Shown here piece after piece: positions 21,772 to 35,500 of a DNA stretch of 64,000 bases. The DNA lies in contig OZ038462.1 of the NCBI GenBank assembly GCA_964036295.1, forward strand, positions 29,784,855-29,848,854, written 5' to 3'. The position numbers were made by a program, and so were the translations under genes. The notes beneath the pieces are model-generated. The model saw only the letters and a list, made by a program, of their open reading frames with translations, did no database searches and was not told the DNA's origin. This DNA is from Plumapathes pennacea. Taxonomy: Eukaryota > Cnidaria > Anthozoa > Antipatharia > Myriopathidae. Every line of letters starts with the position of its first letter. The first letter of the stretch is position 1.

Positions 21772-24700
21772 TTTTGAAGGCTTGCAACACGGACCTATCC
21801 TGCCAGCAACACTATTTGGACTGCCGTTGAATTTTGAGACCCTGCCAGAAAAATTGAAGGATGTTGGTACTGTTGCATTTACTTTACATCAATATATCTA
21901 AATGGCAACCCAGGTTTCAATATTTGTGTGGGAAAGCATAGCCCCCGGACCCCCTGAAAGCTTACATCTGTAGCGCTCATATCATATTCATCTGCACTCA
22001 TTTATTTAGGAGTTCACCCAATCCTGCCTTCTATTTCTCCTCCAGGATACAATACCCATTTAGTTGGCAAGTGGCACTTGGGACACTACACCTCTGTCAG
22101 CACCCCTACCCACAGGGGCTTTGATTCATTCTTTGGTTTGCATCAGGGTATGATAGATCACTTCGCTCACACATGTCTGGGATTCCTTGATTCCTGGGAA
22201 AATGAGAAAATTGTGCGGGAACACATTGGTGACTACCCAACACATTTGTACACAGAGGTATTGATGCAGACACTTGGATCTTGCCAAGTATTGTTTTTAC
22301 TTATGGCTTCTCTTTTCTGTGTGCTTTGTCTGTTCCTCGAGTTCTGTCATTTGCCTCTCTGCGTCTTTTAGTGTCTAATTTAGTCTACAGTGTCTTTATC
22401 AGTCTCTGTCTCGTGCTCAATCTACATAAAGGTTTGTATTTTTCATTTTTTTCTGGTTGCCTTTCAGCGAGCCCAAAAAATCATAGAAGAGCATGACTCC
22501 TCTAATCCACTGTTCTTGTACATGGCATATGAGAACCTCCATCGTCCCCTCCAGGCACCGCGTGAATATGTGGACAGGTATAATTTTATTGAAGACCCAA
22601 AGAGAAGAACCTATGCTGCCATGATGGAAATTGTGGATGAGTCCATAGGCAACATCACCAGGGCATTCGAACAGAAGGGGTATGACTACCAACCAGTATG
22701 TTACAGTACAGACAGGTGCAATTAAAAGAAAACATCAAGATTAATTCTGAGTCAAACATTTGGATTTTTCATGCTTTCATTTCCTCTGTCCAAGTCTGAA
22801 CTTAAAACAAAAAATCAATCATTAATTCTATTGTTATTACAACGGCTTGAACAATAGAATGTACTCATGGGTGGTTTAGACCTTACTTTTTGCTTGTGAC
22901 GTCACAAGCTATAAAATGCAGCGATTTTTTATTTTTTTTTATTTTTCTGGGTTAGAGATCTGCATGCGATGATTGGTTGATATTATCATGTGATTTGTGA
23001 TGACGTTGTGATCACGTGACTTGTCGAGCAAGCAGTTTCGCCATTTTGAAGACAGCAAGTTGCTTGCCTTAGTTGGCTCTGTGGATTATTTTATGGACCG
23101 CTCATCTTACTTACAAACGCATACGCCGGCTGCGGTAGACCCATACTAAATTTCATTGAGCGGTTTTGGCTTGGGTCGGTCCGTTCAGCCTCAAAAGCCA
23201 CATTGAAAGCCATGAAAGCAAATGCAATGAATTTATCAATGAACTGCATAACTATGCACAACTGTACAGAAATGTACGAAGAATCTAATATCCAGAACCT
23301 TGAGAACTTGAAGGAACAAGCTGAACGAAGGCGCTCGAGATACAAAGACGAGAACCTGTGTAAAGACGGCGATTCTTGACAAGCGCTTGATAGCGGATTA
23401 TATGGAACTGTTTAGTATGAGGGTGAACTTGAAGGTACTTTGTATTCTTTTACTTTGTATTATTCTTGCTGATACAAGTAAAGCGTCAGAAAATCTGACT
23501 TTTGTTTGGAATCAAAATTTCACTCTGCGTGCATTTATGTTGTTGTTGCGAGATTTTGGCTCGGTGCCATGAAGGTCAAACAATCAGTGGAACAGATGGC
23601 GTTATTATTTGAAAATTAGGAAATGGCTGAGGAAAAAGTGACCGTTGGTAGATCTTGCTTCGCTCAGTTTTATTGTATTCCCATAAATGTTTATGTGAAA
23701 GAAAACCGAAGTCCTCCAAGACGAAGTCGTGAGCCAAGCCACGTACCATTGAATTACCTTTCACGCATTTTGAACAAGAGTAGAAAAAGCAGGCGACTAA
23801 TACAAGAATACATTTCAAAGAATGTCCCAAAGTCGTCAAAAGTTCATGATTATACCCGAGCTTACGTACTTCACAATGCTAATGCGTTCCGTGAACGTGC
23901 ATGTAAACAACATGGAAACAATAAAAAGCCACAGATGGAAATGGAAAGAGAAAATTAGGATCAATAAACCATCGCTGCGAGAAAGCTAGAAGCTCAAAAA
24001 GAAGATTGCCAAAAGTAACCGAGGTGCTAAGATACGTTTGTATTTTAAAATGTGTTAAAACACAGGCATTGCAAGATCAGACGTATTCAGAGATCAAAAT
24101 CACAGAACCAAGTACAATGGGTTTTCTCTGTCAAGGGATATAGAAAAAAATTCCGGTCCTTCAGTTGTTGATCCAAACAAAACGATCATCGGTTGGCTTT
24201 CTGGATGCACGGAAGCCATACTTTAGGAGCGATTTTGGCTTGCATTGTTTTTAAGCGTCGGAAGACTTGAAAATAGCCGTACCCAAATGCTTGATGTGTT
24301 ACCAGCGGGACCCCCGTAAAGTACGAAGGGTTGTGTTTTGCAAATGCTCGATTATAGATACCGCTTCAACCAATGTATCTGTGTTCTGAGCAATATTTGT
24401 GTGAAAGAACATCGAATAAGTAGTAGAAGACGTGTCGAAACTTGATAGAACTTGAACTTTTCCCTGCCGGCAGAGCGTCTCCCTTTGTCGGAAACTCTGC
24501 GGCTTTGTGTAACGCGCGGCGTATACGAACAGTCGGCGTTTAACTTCGTTTTGCGTGCAGTAAAGGTTCTTTGTTTATTGTCTGAGGATATTGAATTACT
24601 AATAGGATTGAGGCAAATATCACGCGAGATTAAGATACAAGATCTGTCAATGAAATGTCACGAGCATAATATCATAGAACGGGGAATCCCGAATCATCAG

Positions 24701-27317
24701 CTACTTAGCTTTCACTCACGCCGCTTTAACAAAAGCAGGAAAGACCGGCAGGCGATTACATCGAGAATATTTGTCACTGAATACCTCGAAGTCTTCAAGG
24801 TTGATATCCGACTATCCGAGCCGTAATGTTCGCTCCACAAGCCCGTGATGCACGCCTTTGTTGTCACGGTATTCAAACGTCTGCAGCTTCCGATAGAGAT
24901 TAATTTCGTATCGACCCAGAATTTTGCGTTAAAGCTTAATGCATAGCAGTCTTGAACATATTAGTGATCAGACTTGTACATGTAGGATGCGTAACGTCTG
25001 AGATGGCTTTTTCATACGAAGTAATTTCATCATGGGAAGTGTCATGTTTTAGGCCCCGTCCACACTACGCCGGATAAATTTGAAAACGCAACTTTATTCT
25101 TACGGTTAGGAAAACGCTCTTCAAAGTGGATAAATTTGAAAGCGCCGGCTTTGCGTTTTGGTGTGGACGAAAAACATTTTGAAAACGGAACTTTTCGAAA
25201 ACCCTGACTCACGTGGCCACGTCAAGTGGTTTCAAAGATTGTCAGGGACGTTTGTAGAGCAATAACAATACATTTGGGCCCGGAAACATTTTATCCGTTT
25301 TCCAGTGTGGACGGAAAACATTTCTTGCGTTTTCAGAGTGAAAGTTGCGTTTTCAAATTTATCCGGCGTAGTGTGGACGGGGCCTTAATGTGCTACAGCT
25401 ACTTGAACATGATGCACACGCTGGGAAGATGAGATAAGGCTATTACGCTGTCTTACAGCTACTTAAGATGTCGGGTATTCCCCAGTCAATCCCATTACAA
25501 AATGACAACACAGTTCCTCCACAAAACATGTCAGCTTGAAAATTCACTCAACAAGGTTGTCAGGTTGTATAGAAAGCGTCACAAGTACTGTCACGTGCAT
25601 CGGAAAGCAATGAAAACTGGGTTGTTGCAAACGAAGAATATTCCTACGGGGCCTTCGATAATTGTTTTCTCTCAATTATTATAATACACTTTTTCGTGAA
25701 TATCTGTTTGACCAAAATTAGAAGAAAAGAGGGCAAGAAAAATAAAGGGAGCTCTTGGATCCGTCATTTGCAAAAACTGACTCGGCTATAATATCTTTTG
25801 CATATAAACGCACGACAAAAGTTCCTCTCCCGGGACCCCGCGTGTCTCTATTCATTGTACTAATGACGTCACAAGCGCACTGGCCACGGGCCTGTCTTGT
25901 CTTCTTACAGTTATAAGGGGTTGAGAATTCACTTCATTGCGTTATCAATCTCACCTTTAGCAGTCATGGGTTAACTCGTGATTGTCCCCGAACGAAGTGA
26001 GGGAAATATTTACGACGCTAATGCAGTAGTATTATCGCCTTATCGGAGACTCCAAGCGTGTCGCCATCTCGAAATCTAATGTTCGTGTGTTTGTTTGTGC
26101 CATACGACCTCGTCCCAAGGCCCTCCGCGTCGAGCGATCACAGCAGGCGAGGTTACATCGGCAGCTTAACTGTAAACCGCCATTTTCTTGGAGACATGCG
26201 ATAGAGTACGAACTGAAGTGATTTTGTACAACAAGATGCAGATACAAGGCCAAGCAGTTCGACGGACGGCTGTAAATTGCCCGGATATTTTGCCAGTGCA
26301 TGGGAGGCAAGCTTTACTAGACGTAAAGCGGATTCTTTAAGGCCCAACTGGTCGACCTGAACACAATCCTAGACGCCAGTATTGTGTTAAAACGCAGACA
26401 CTTCTTCAGAAAGGAATTAGCAAAATACAGTCGGTGGAAATCGAACAATCACTGTGGCAAATTTCACCTTTCGCAATAACAGGAATGCAGTTTTCAGAAT
26501 CCAAGTTTGACAAGATGACAACACAATACAATGGAAAGTGGAATTTTCGTACTGTATGAGGACTGCTCTATACAGTGTATTTTGAAATCATTGAAGACGT
26601 AAACAATAGTGTTTTGGGTTTTGTTTCCTTTGCTGGAAAAGAGCTAAAGCTATGGCTTTCAGGAAGCGGTGAGTTTTGAAACTTTAATTCAATTAACGTT
26701 AAATACACTTTTGTTAAACGACGGTCGTGTTATCATTGGTATTTCAACAATTGCCGTATATTTTGTCGTTTGATGCCCCGGTAACTGTGATGAAGGCCAA
26801 TTAGGATTATACTGTGATCTTTTCCCTGGTTTTCAAGGCTATTTCAGAGTCCCTTCGTGCAAGATTGTGTCATCCGATTCCTGACATGTTTGCATAATTT
26901 CATTGACAGTCTGACACATGCTGTGAAGTTTTGTCGCCGCGTTTGTTGGCACACTGTATTCAAGGATAAAATGTAACCGGGTTAAAATGCTTTTGCTTTT
27001 TGAAGGCTATTAAAGTAGAAAATATCCGGCCACTGCTTTCCAAATTAAACAATGTGTCTACTAGCGGGACCCCCGTAAGATACTCGCTCAACACAATCGC
27101 ACTTTGTATTATTTAGTGACCGGGTTTCCTCGCTCAATAAAATCGGACCTTCTATTATTTAGTGACTTGATTTCTTTTTTCTGTCAAAGATTTTAAAATC
27201 GTCAAACGCAGTTTGAAAAGTTGTTGTGTTGAAAATTGAATCCCTGCCAAAATTCACACGATTCCGAGACTTCGAAAGCGTGTAAACAAGCGACTCGCTT
27301 TGACGGTTCTAAATTTG

Positions 27318-27354
<37 letters not shown>

Positions 27355-28976
27355 ACACACGTATGTGGTTAGGATAAAGCATTGGCTGGAGAAATCGCGG
27401 CTTTTCTTGAAATTCATAAAAACTTCGGTGTCCAAGATCGACTTTGCTTGGCTTTCAAGCCTCGGGAGTATTCTGTAGTTGCGTGTAAATGTTTTCTCAG
27501 CGAATTTTGAAGTTCAGCTAGTGTCTACGAAAATTGCAGACTGTGCACGTTGTCTGAACTAAACCAGACTTCGTGTGACAAAGATTTTTTTTAACGGCCG
27601 ACTGGTGACGTCGCTACACAGCCGTGGTTTGCAAAAAAATTTAAATAATCTCCGAACGGAAAATAAGCAAGAATCCCGCTTTCCGAAAACCCACTACTGA
27701 GCGAGGGGATATCTGCGATTATCGTATTTCTAGTAGTCAAAATATTTTTTGAATTTTGGGTGTTCATTTAATTATTTTTCGTGCATCATAGTCCCTTCTG
27801 GTACCTTTTTGCCTGTATGTCTCTCTATTTCTTTCTTTATTCTCTCGGGTCTTTTAACAGGATCTGGAATAACACCATTATGGTGTTCAGCTCAGACAAT
27901 GGCGGAAATCCAATCGCTTACGGCTTCAATTACCCTCTGCGGGGATACAAGAAGACCCTGTGGGAGGGAGGGGTGAAGGCTATTGGGTTTGTTCACAGCG
28001 CGTTGCTGCAGCAGAAAGGCGTTCGTCACACGGGACTGCTCCACGTGACCGACTGGTACCCGACATTCATCGGATTAGCAGGTGAGGTTCAATGAAATTT
28101 TGGTGTTGAAGTTGTCGCAATTTCGCAATGAGCGAATGGCCGAGTTTCTGAGAGTTTCGTGCGTATTCATGCATGGCAGAAAGAGAGGAATAGGTCACTT
28201 TCGGCAGTCATCTAAAAGGCTCGGTGTTCGTTACACTTTTCTTCCGCCTTTTTTCCCTGTGCTTTTATAGGGGGCGTCATTGATCAGAACCCAATTCCAG
28301 TAGATGGCTTTGACGTGTGGGACTCTATCTCTAGAGGCGCACCCTCCCCCAGGACGGAGATTCTCCTGAACATTGACTTTGCTAGACAAGGGCGGGGTCT
28401 TGTAGTAGCTTGGGACACGTGGTTTCAGGGCGCGGCCCTCCGACGAGAAGACATGAAACTTCTGTTAAAAGTTCCCAACAGCACGTGGTACGTGCCGACT
28501 GAAGATGGAGGTGTCTCTCCGCGTAAGGACGAAATTTGGGTAAGGCAGTTACTGATTACGGGAGCTTCTAAACTGTATCCAGTATATGATGGTTTTTATC
28601 GTGAATCACAATTCACAACTTCTTTGCTTTGAAGAGAAGCAGCAGCTAGTGCGGGCATCCCTTGCACGGTTGATAACATGAGTTGCCTTTACAGTGTTCT
28701 AATATTATATTTTTTCCGGATTCTTTTTTTTCCCTCAAGGATGAAAAAACTAACGTTTTGGAAAAGGTTCTTTATAATATAACCGCTGATCCGTCTGAGC
28801 GACATGATTTATTGACAAAGTTCCCGGATGTCGTGCGCCAGCTCGAGGCTCGTGTTAAAGAGTACATGAAGAGCGCCGTGGAGCCTGTGAATAGACCGCG
28901 CGACATCATGGCGGTCGTCTCGGCGATTAAGCACAAGTCATGGTTTCCATGGAAAGACACGTGCAATCCAGCATAA
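20890..28976 (+). CDS. ARSB: Arylsulfatase B/I/J-family sulfatase
   Basis: Seven exons (20890-21163, 21780-21866, 22046-22257, 22468-22715, 27861-28081, 28271-28539, 28740-28976) splice in frame to 515 aa, close to human ARSB. A signal peptide leads into the sulfatase fold: metal-binding VDD (Asp37-Asp38), the formylglycine motif CTPTR (Cys75), GKWHLG (Lys129, His131), and SSDNGG (Asp286, Asn287). The Cys is converted to formylglycine in the ER. Relatives remove sulfate from N-acetylgalactosamine-4-sulfate (ARSB) or aryl substrates in lysosomes or outside the cell; ARSB versus ARSI/J orthology is unresolved. Intron 4 is 5.1 kb and full of repeats. AATAAA at 29090-29095 probably ends the transcript. 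Confidence 0.88.
25052..25384. mobile_element. PIF/Harbinger-type MITE
   Basis: About 45-bp inverted termini begin GGCCCCGTCCACACTACG and end as the exact complement. TTA flanks both sides (25049-25051 and 25385-25387). A half copy ending GGCC|TTA is at about 3878-3930. No ORF. Confidence 0.85.
25985..27733 (+). mobile_element. Helitron-like element B
   Basis: It shares the TCCCCGAACGAAGTGAGG start and ATCGTATTTCTAG end (followed by T) with element A, and its 3' kilobase aligns with copy C at 6330-7371. It contains the empty-site version of the repeat interrupted by the palindromic MITE at 1071-1541. The charged-repeat ORF is not kept. Confidence 0.55.
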
Positions 28977-29089
28977 AACATGTTCAAATTTTCATGTAAG
29001 TCGACGCAAGTCTTTCACCGTTTGGCCACCCAACGCAAGTCAGTGCAAGTTGACGCAAGTTTTTCTGTTGTTCAGGAAGCGTTATAACC

Positions 29090-29095
29090 AATAAA
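29090..29095 (+). terminator. Poly(A) signal of the sulfatase gene
   Basis: AATAAA 114 bp after the stop codon. Confidence 0.6.
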
Positions 29096-29112
29096 ATGCC
29101 TTAATTTAACTG

Positions 29113-29194
29113 TGAACGTGGACTCATTGGCAAAGGACGGTGTTGTTTTGGAGAAGTATTATGTCCAGGCGTACTGTAGACCAACTAGAGGTGC
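29113..29194 (+). pseudogene. Duplicated fragment of sulfatase exon 1
   Basis: 82 bp nearly identical to 21051-21132 of the sulfatase first exon. It still reads in frame as [20 protein letters not shown] followed by CRPTRG, so it keeps the catalytic Cys motif with a Thr-to-Arg change. It lies just after the gene's poly(A) signal, with no sulfatase sequence on either side. Confidence 0.8.
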
Positions 29195-29545
29195 ATTCTG
29201 TTTACACAAAAACTACAAGAATCTGTAAGAATGCATGGCTGGGTTGCCACGAAAAAGGACCCGATGGCGTCGATCATAGAGCACATGCCCCTCCCCTCAC
29301 CCACCCCCCCCCCCCCCCCCCCCAAATTTTCGGTAATTTGCAAAGTCTAATATGCTCTTTCGATTTATAGACTCTGTTTGTTTACAGGGAGCGTTTTATT
29401 TAGACTTTCGACACGTATGAAACAAAGCAGACAAAAACAAACAAACAAACAAACGAACGAACGAAACCATCAAACAACAACGAAACAATGACAGCGGACA
29501 TTTTGAAAGTTGAGGGTCCCTGGGAACGAGTATTTGTCAATCAAC

Positions 29546-32500
29546 ATGGCGTCTTTGAGGAATGATACTTTGAAAAAACTGACCGGACTCCCGCCTCTTC
29601 CCAACAGACCCGCCGGGCCAACAGGGTAGGATATGCCGCAAATCATACTCTTCCTTCATAAATATTTCACTAACTGAGAGAAATTGTCGTCTGTGAAACA
29701 CAGCGGCTCTAACCTGGCCAGACGTCGCCGAGACTACAGCCCGCTGTCATGGGACAAGTACTTTGAGAGCTCGGACGATGTTAAAGTGGGAGACAAAAAC
29801 GTATCCTATCAGCATTATGCAACTTAAGTGTGAAGCAAGTGATTCACAACAAGAAATTGTACAGCTAGTAACAAAAGAGTACTGAAGAATAATTTTCAAC
29901 AAATACTCTTTTCTTGCTGGCTGTACAGTTTGTGTTTTTAAAACATGACATTGCTGATCAGCATATCCTGAGCCCCTGAATTCGATCCAGGGGAGATCCA
30001 AAATAAAAGCAGTGTGGCTGGGTTAGGAAGGTAGAGTAAACATGAGACATCCATTGAGGGTATACCATTCATGGCAAGGAGTACAAAGAAAGGTATGGTG
30101 CAGGTGATGGGGGAGAAATTTATAGAGAACGTCATTTATACATGGTGGCCTGGAAGTGATGAGTGAACATGTAAGAGATATCATTAACACAACAAGAGTA
30201 GACTTGTAGAATGATATATTTCTAGTTTCTTTTAAATTATTTGTCCACCCTCCTCGGAACCTCTCTCTGAGCCAAAGGGTACCTCGTAAGTGAAGTGCTT
30301 TGCTATTAACTTATGCTTAGGAGCAAAAGCCAGCGTGACAAGCCATGTTCAGTAGCCTAGGGCTACCAGATTTTCCCATTGGGCCAGTAGATTTTCCTGA
30401 CAACTTGCTCAGATTAACATACTTGAATTGGATTTCATTTGGGCTGAATCATGAATGCTACAGCATGCCCTTGGTACAGTAGCTGTAATTTTTTTTTTTT
30501 TTTTTTTTTTTTTTTTGCATCGTGCCCCTGAACATGGATTCTATCATCTGTCTCAACATGTTTCAAGAAATAAAGCTCTGCAGAAGAGTAATTTTATTGC
30601 CCTTAACTTTTATGTGTATACAATTAGACATTCAGGGTTTACAGATCAGGAAGTAAAGGTCCTCTATTACTGCTTCTTCATGGGGGAGGCCACTCAGCTT
30701 TGTCTTGGGCAGTTTGCATGGTACGTTTACATCCTCAATGCTGTCTACACTACTGGAACTTTTGTTTCCATTTATCTTGATGTTCCCTGCAAACCCTTTT
30801 TAAAAGGCTGTGTCACATGACGTGTAACAAATGCAAGCGCAAAAGTCTTTTTTTTTCTCTTTTTACACAGTATTCTTCATAAATTTGATGTGTGAACATT
30901 GCTTGCATTTGTGCAATGCTCTACAAATATGTCTGTGCATGCACTTGCTTCATAAACTTGACATGCGAACATGCTTCATAAATTTGATGTGTGAACCTTG
31001 CTTGCTGCTTTAACAGCCTGTAGTGCATAATCATCAGCAAATAATTTTCAATAATATTCACAGTTAGTTATAAAACAGTATTGTTCATTAATATTGTGGA
31101 AAAAATGGCATGCATGCCATTCAGGTGCACCGAACAATATATAATTAGTGCTGTGACAATGTTTCTGTTCTTCATATTTCTGCAATCATTTGGTGTTCAC
31201 TTGCAGGCTGCAGTGTCCAGGTTATGCCACTGTCAAGTTTTAGCTTTTGATTTGAGGGGACATGGTATGTGACATATTTACACCTCTGAATCTTATCTTG
31301 ACTCTTACAATACATGTTTTTGTACATCTGGGCCCGGTTTTTCAAAGCACGATTAGGCTAATCCTGGATTAGGTCTAAACTTTCTTGTCATTTTTTAGCC
31401 TAAATACGTAAAAGTTTCGTACACAACGACTTTCTTGATAACGTTTTAAGCTGGAATAAGCTTTCTAATCCATCTTCGAACAAAACCAAGCAGTTTATTG
31501 GCACAGAGGTCGAGAGAAAGAATTTGTTAATCCTGGATTAGCTTAATCGACTTTCGAAAAACCGGGTCCTGATGATCAGGATTGCACCTATTCTCACCTG
31601 CACATTCTATTTGTTGTATTTAGGAGACACAAGGACAGAGGATGACGAGGATCTGTCTGCAGACACACTTTGCCAGTTAGTCAAAACAAATTACAGTCAA
31701 CTCCCTCTGAGACGGACACCCTCGGGACCAATTCTGACTGTCCATTTTAGAGAAGTGTCCGTCTTATAGATAGTTCAGTTATCTAGAGTTAAATGACCAA
31801 AGAACAGACAGGGACCACTCCTACCAGGTGTCTGTCTTAGAGAGGTGTCCATCTTGGAGAGGTGTCTGTCAAGGGTGTCCATTAAGAGGGAGTTGATTAT
31901 AACTCTATACCAGATATTCTTAAATCTTCCAACTTCAGGGCCACCAAAATTCAATTGTTGGTATTCCATTTCAATCGGACTTGCTTGAGAAGTGTATTAA
32001 TTCCATTTGGGCCAACAGTGCATTTTTAACCTACTTTACCCTCAATTTGTTCTGGTTTATTGTAACCAGCCTTAGTTTTCTTACACATTTCTTGATATAA
32101 AACAAAGTGAAGAAACAATTATGGGTGACCCAAGAGAACTTCTAGTTGGATCTCATCAGCTGTTTACTGTGCAAGTGATCAGATGCTAATTTATCCACAC
32201 CATACAGTACTGCATCTTCTTTCTCTGAGATAGTAAGGAGAAAAACTATTTTAAATGTTGCCAGGACTCAAAAAAGTCCTAAAGGTGTCACACGTTTGCT
32301 GTTTTAATAAATATGTGTTGTGCTGTTTATCACAGGGATGTGGCTGATTTGGTGGAAACACTTTATGGTGAAACTCACCCACAAATTCTAATGGTGGGAC
32401 ACAGGTAGGGTGGTCACAAAACTTGCTTTTGTCTCTGTCTTTGTTCTAGATGATAGAGCAGTTTTCACATGATTGTGGAAAACTAAAACCAAAGTAATAT

Positions 32501-35500
32501 TACTCTGCCAAGCACAGAGGCTGTGATAATAAGGAAACACTTTCAACTAAACAGAAATTAGTATAGGTAATCACATGATTTTGAATGCAGTTTGGAATAA
32601 ATTAGCATGAGTAAATTTTTCAAAGACGACAAAATTGCACGCGCGCCGCACGAGTGCAGTTTGCGGTTTTTGAAAACTCTACAAGTGCTCATTTATTTCA
32701 AAATTGCACCAGAAATCATGTGATTACTTGTTAATAACATGCATACAATAATTTACGTCGTGAATTTTTTTTCAATTTCGTTGCAATTCACAAGTGTCTC
32801 AAGAACTTTATCTTCTTGTAAACAGAATCGGAATCGTTCTGAGGACTGAAAACATGCTTTCTGTTTTGTTTGGCTTTGCAAATACGCATGCCAGCTGTTG
32901 GCAATTTTTAATTTCAAATTTCTGCACTGTTAATTTCACATTTCTGCACTGTTAATGACACATTTTTGCACTGTTTGGGATAAATTGACGTGCGCTCAGC
33001 CAATCAGAATGCAGAAATTATTGTGTGCATGTTATTAAGCTAGTAATAGTTAAGTTTGGTTTAACTTTGAAGAAAAAAACTAATCAGCAATGTTATCACA
33101 ACTTGCTTGTGTGCATGAGAAGATTGTGATCATGTTTTTGCTTGTGTTCCTGAATAAACCAAAAATAGTCCTCAACTTGCTTGGACCAATCTAACAAATG
33201 TAACAAACATAAAACTAAAGCAATTTCATGATTACTTTTGACAATCATCCAAGAACGACTGTATAACGTCATAACTTGTAAATGTTTCATATCATAAGAG
33301 GGAAGTGCTCATGTCCCGTTTTATCTACCTCCCATAATGATTACTTGCCGTGTACAGCATGGGCGGAGCTATTGCTGTTCATGTTGCTGTCAAGAACCTC
33401 TTACCATCGCTGATTGGATTAGCTGTCATTGATGTTGTTGAAGGTAGTGTGTGAGCAATTTTACTCATACAGTTTTATTCTGATGTGGTAGTCCGATTAG
33501 ACATGAATGAACACACCACCTACCAACACATCAATGAAAACGCGCGCACACACGCAGACGTAGACACGCGCACGCACGCACACACACAAGACACAACTGC
33601 CAACCAACATACATGCACACATTTCATAGACGCAGACACACACACACACACCAACAGTTGTGTCCTTTCATATGTCTCGTCAATTGATAAAAACTGTCTT
33701 GACTTTTAATAGTATCCTTGTCTGTTGTTTGTGAACTAGTCGCATATATGTTTACTTTTGTTTCTCGCTCTTTAGGAACTGCACTAGATTCGCTGTCTTC
33801 TATGCAGAGTTTTCTTCGAGGTCGGCCACAGACCTTCGAGACGTTAGACAAAGGTATCGAGTGGAGGTTAGTAGTGATGAATCAGTTAGTTGAACTAATA
33901 ACAACCTTTAGGCCCCGTCTATAGGGAGAAAAGTTGTCCCGGGGACCCTAGACTCTCCATGAGTCCTGCACCTTGCGCACGCAACTATTCAATCCCCATA
34001 CATTTCTTGATCAATTGAAGCAAGCCGTTTAAATGAGGTGTTTCTGCCCTCCCAAGACAAGTTCCGCTTTCTCAAATAAACGGCTCGTTTCGATTTATAA
34101 GAAATGTATGAACAGTTGGCGCTCCTAGGGTGACTCATGGAGGAGGGTGTGACTCCGTTGTCTCCAGGACAACTTTTCTCTGTGGTGGGATACTTCGTCG
34201 TTGTCTGGTTACACTAATCACAAAGGCTGTAAGAAGAAGACGACACAGATTGCATTCAAGTTTTGGTTTTGCTCCTTGGCCAAGAATGTGCTGCCAAACT
34301 TGTTTGGACCAATCCAAAATCGTATCAAACGCAAAATCAAAGCAAATACACGATTACTTTTCACTGATAGTCGTCCGAAAACCGCCTTACTTGGCGTGTC
34401 ACAGTTTGTGAGCGTTAACTGCTGTAGAATTTATCCATTTGTTCGAATCTGTGGGTAAGCTGCGAGTGCTCTTGGATAAGCGATTTCTAAATGCATTAAT
34501 ACTTTTGAATTTCAGCGTCAGAACTGGTCATATTCACAATGTAGAATCCGCCAGGATCTCAATGACTGGGCAACTAAAACGGTACAGTGATCATTTGTTT
34601 CTCAATAGTAGTAACTTTCGTCGCAGCCGAACTAAACTGTTTAGTTTGGATGCGACGCAGGCTAAATAGTAGCGGACATTTTCCTTTTCAACTTCATGAT
34701 CTCCCTTTTTCCCCATCAGATGTCTCAAAACCGACGTTAAAGATAACAAATCGTCCTCACCGAACCCTCCACCAGTACAACAGTTGTCGGACGCAATCCC
34801 AGAAGAGTCCGAGCAGCAGCCTGGGCCAAGTGTGGCGCGGGAGTCAGGAGATGCGTCTACTCCGTTATCAGTGAGTGCAACTTGAATCTGATTTCAGCAA
34901 CGTGTCATCGTGTGATTGTCTTGCTGTTGTTCCTGTTTTAGACCATGTGGTTTAATGTGCGTTAGAAAAACCTTTACTCAAACTTGACACTAGACCCGGT
35001 GTCCTAGCGGATTTGGACCTCCCGGTCCAAATCCGCTGTGACACCGGCAAGATATTTCTAGTATTGCTAGATGTATGTCCCATGTACCCCTTGCATTTTA
35101 TCTTATGCTTGCTGTTGCCGTACACGTGTCTTTCTAACGATTCCCGAAGCATTTGTGGCACTTCTTATTAATCTTATTTTCATCGCAGCCCATCACAACT
35201 TGTCAAGCTGCTCGCGAGTTTAACCGCTCCAATAGTGATCACAACTGATAAATGACTCGGTTCTCCTTGCAAAAAGCAAATGCCAGATGATCTTTTGTTT
35301 GGACTCAAGCTGGTCAGACGATTATAATTGTCTCAACACTGTTCATACAGTACATTCTATACTTGGGTCGGGAAGTTTGTGGCTTTTACTGAGCTAAGGA
35401 TTGTTGAGCATAGGGACAGTGAACGTGATCACTACATCGTTATTGTAGCTGTTATAGTAAATGCCGTTTACGTCGTTTATCTTTTCGACAGAGTAACGAG

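Larger units (their letters stand above)
22716..27860. other. Sulfatase intron 4, repeat-filled
   Basis: This 5.1-kb intron contains a Harbinger-type MITE (25052-25384), Helitron-like copy B (25985-27733) and a (CA)n run (27319-27348). Two short ORFs (23623-23958 and 24452-24826) share a basic NKSRK...R motif but have no recognised domain. I see no host exon inside it. Confidence 0.6.

Noticed and set aside
22695..22700. GTATGT donor after the CCA codon in sulfatase exon 4
   Set aside because: It would break phase with the next exon; the donor at 22716 keeps the frame and joins to the IWNNT segment.
23623..24826. Two short basic ORFs in sulfatase intron 4
   Set aside because: They share an NKSRK motif, suggesting a repeat, but have no recognisable domain or splice sites.
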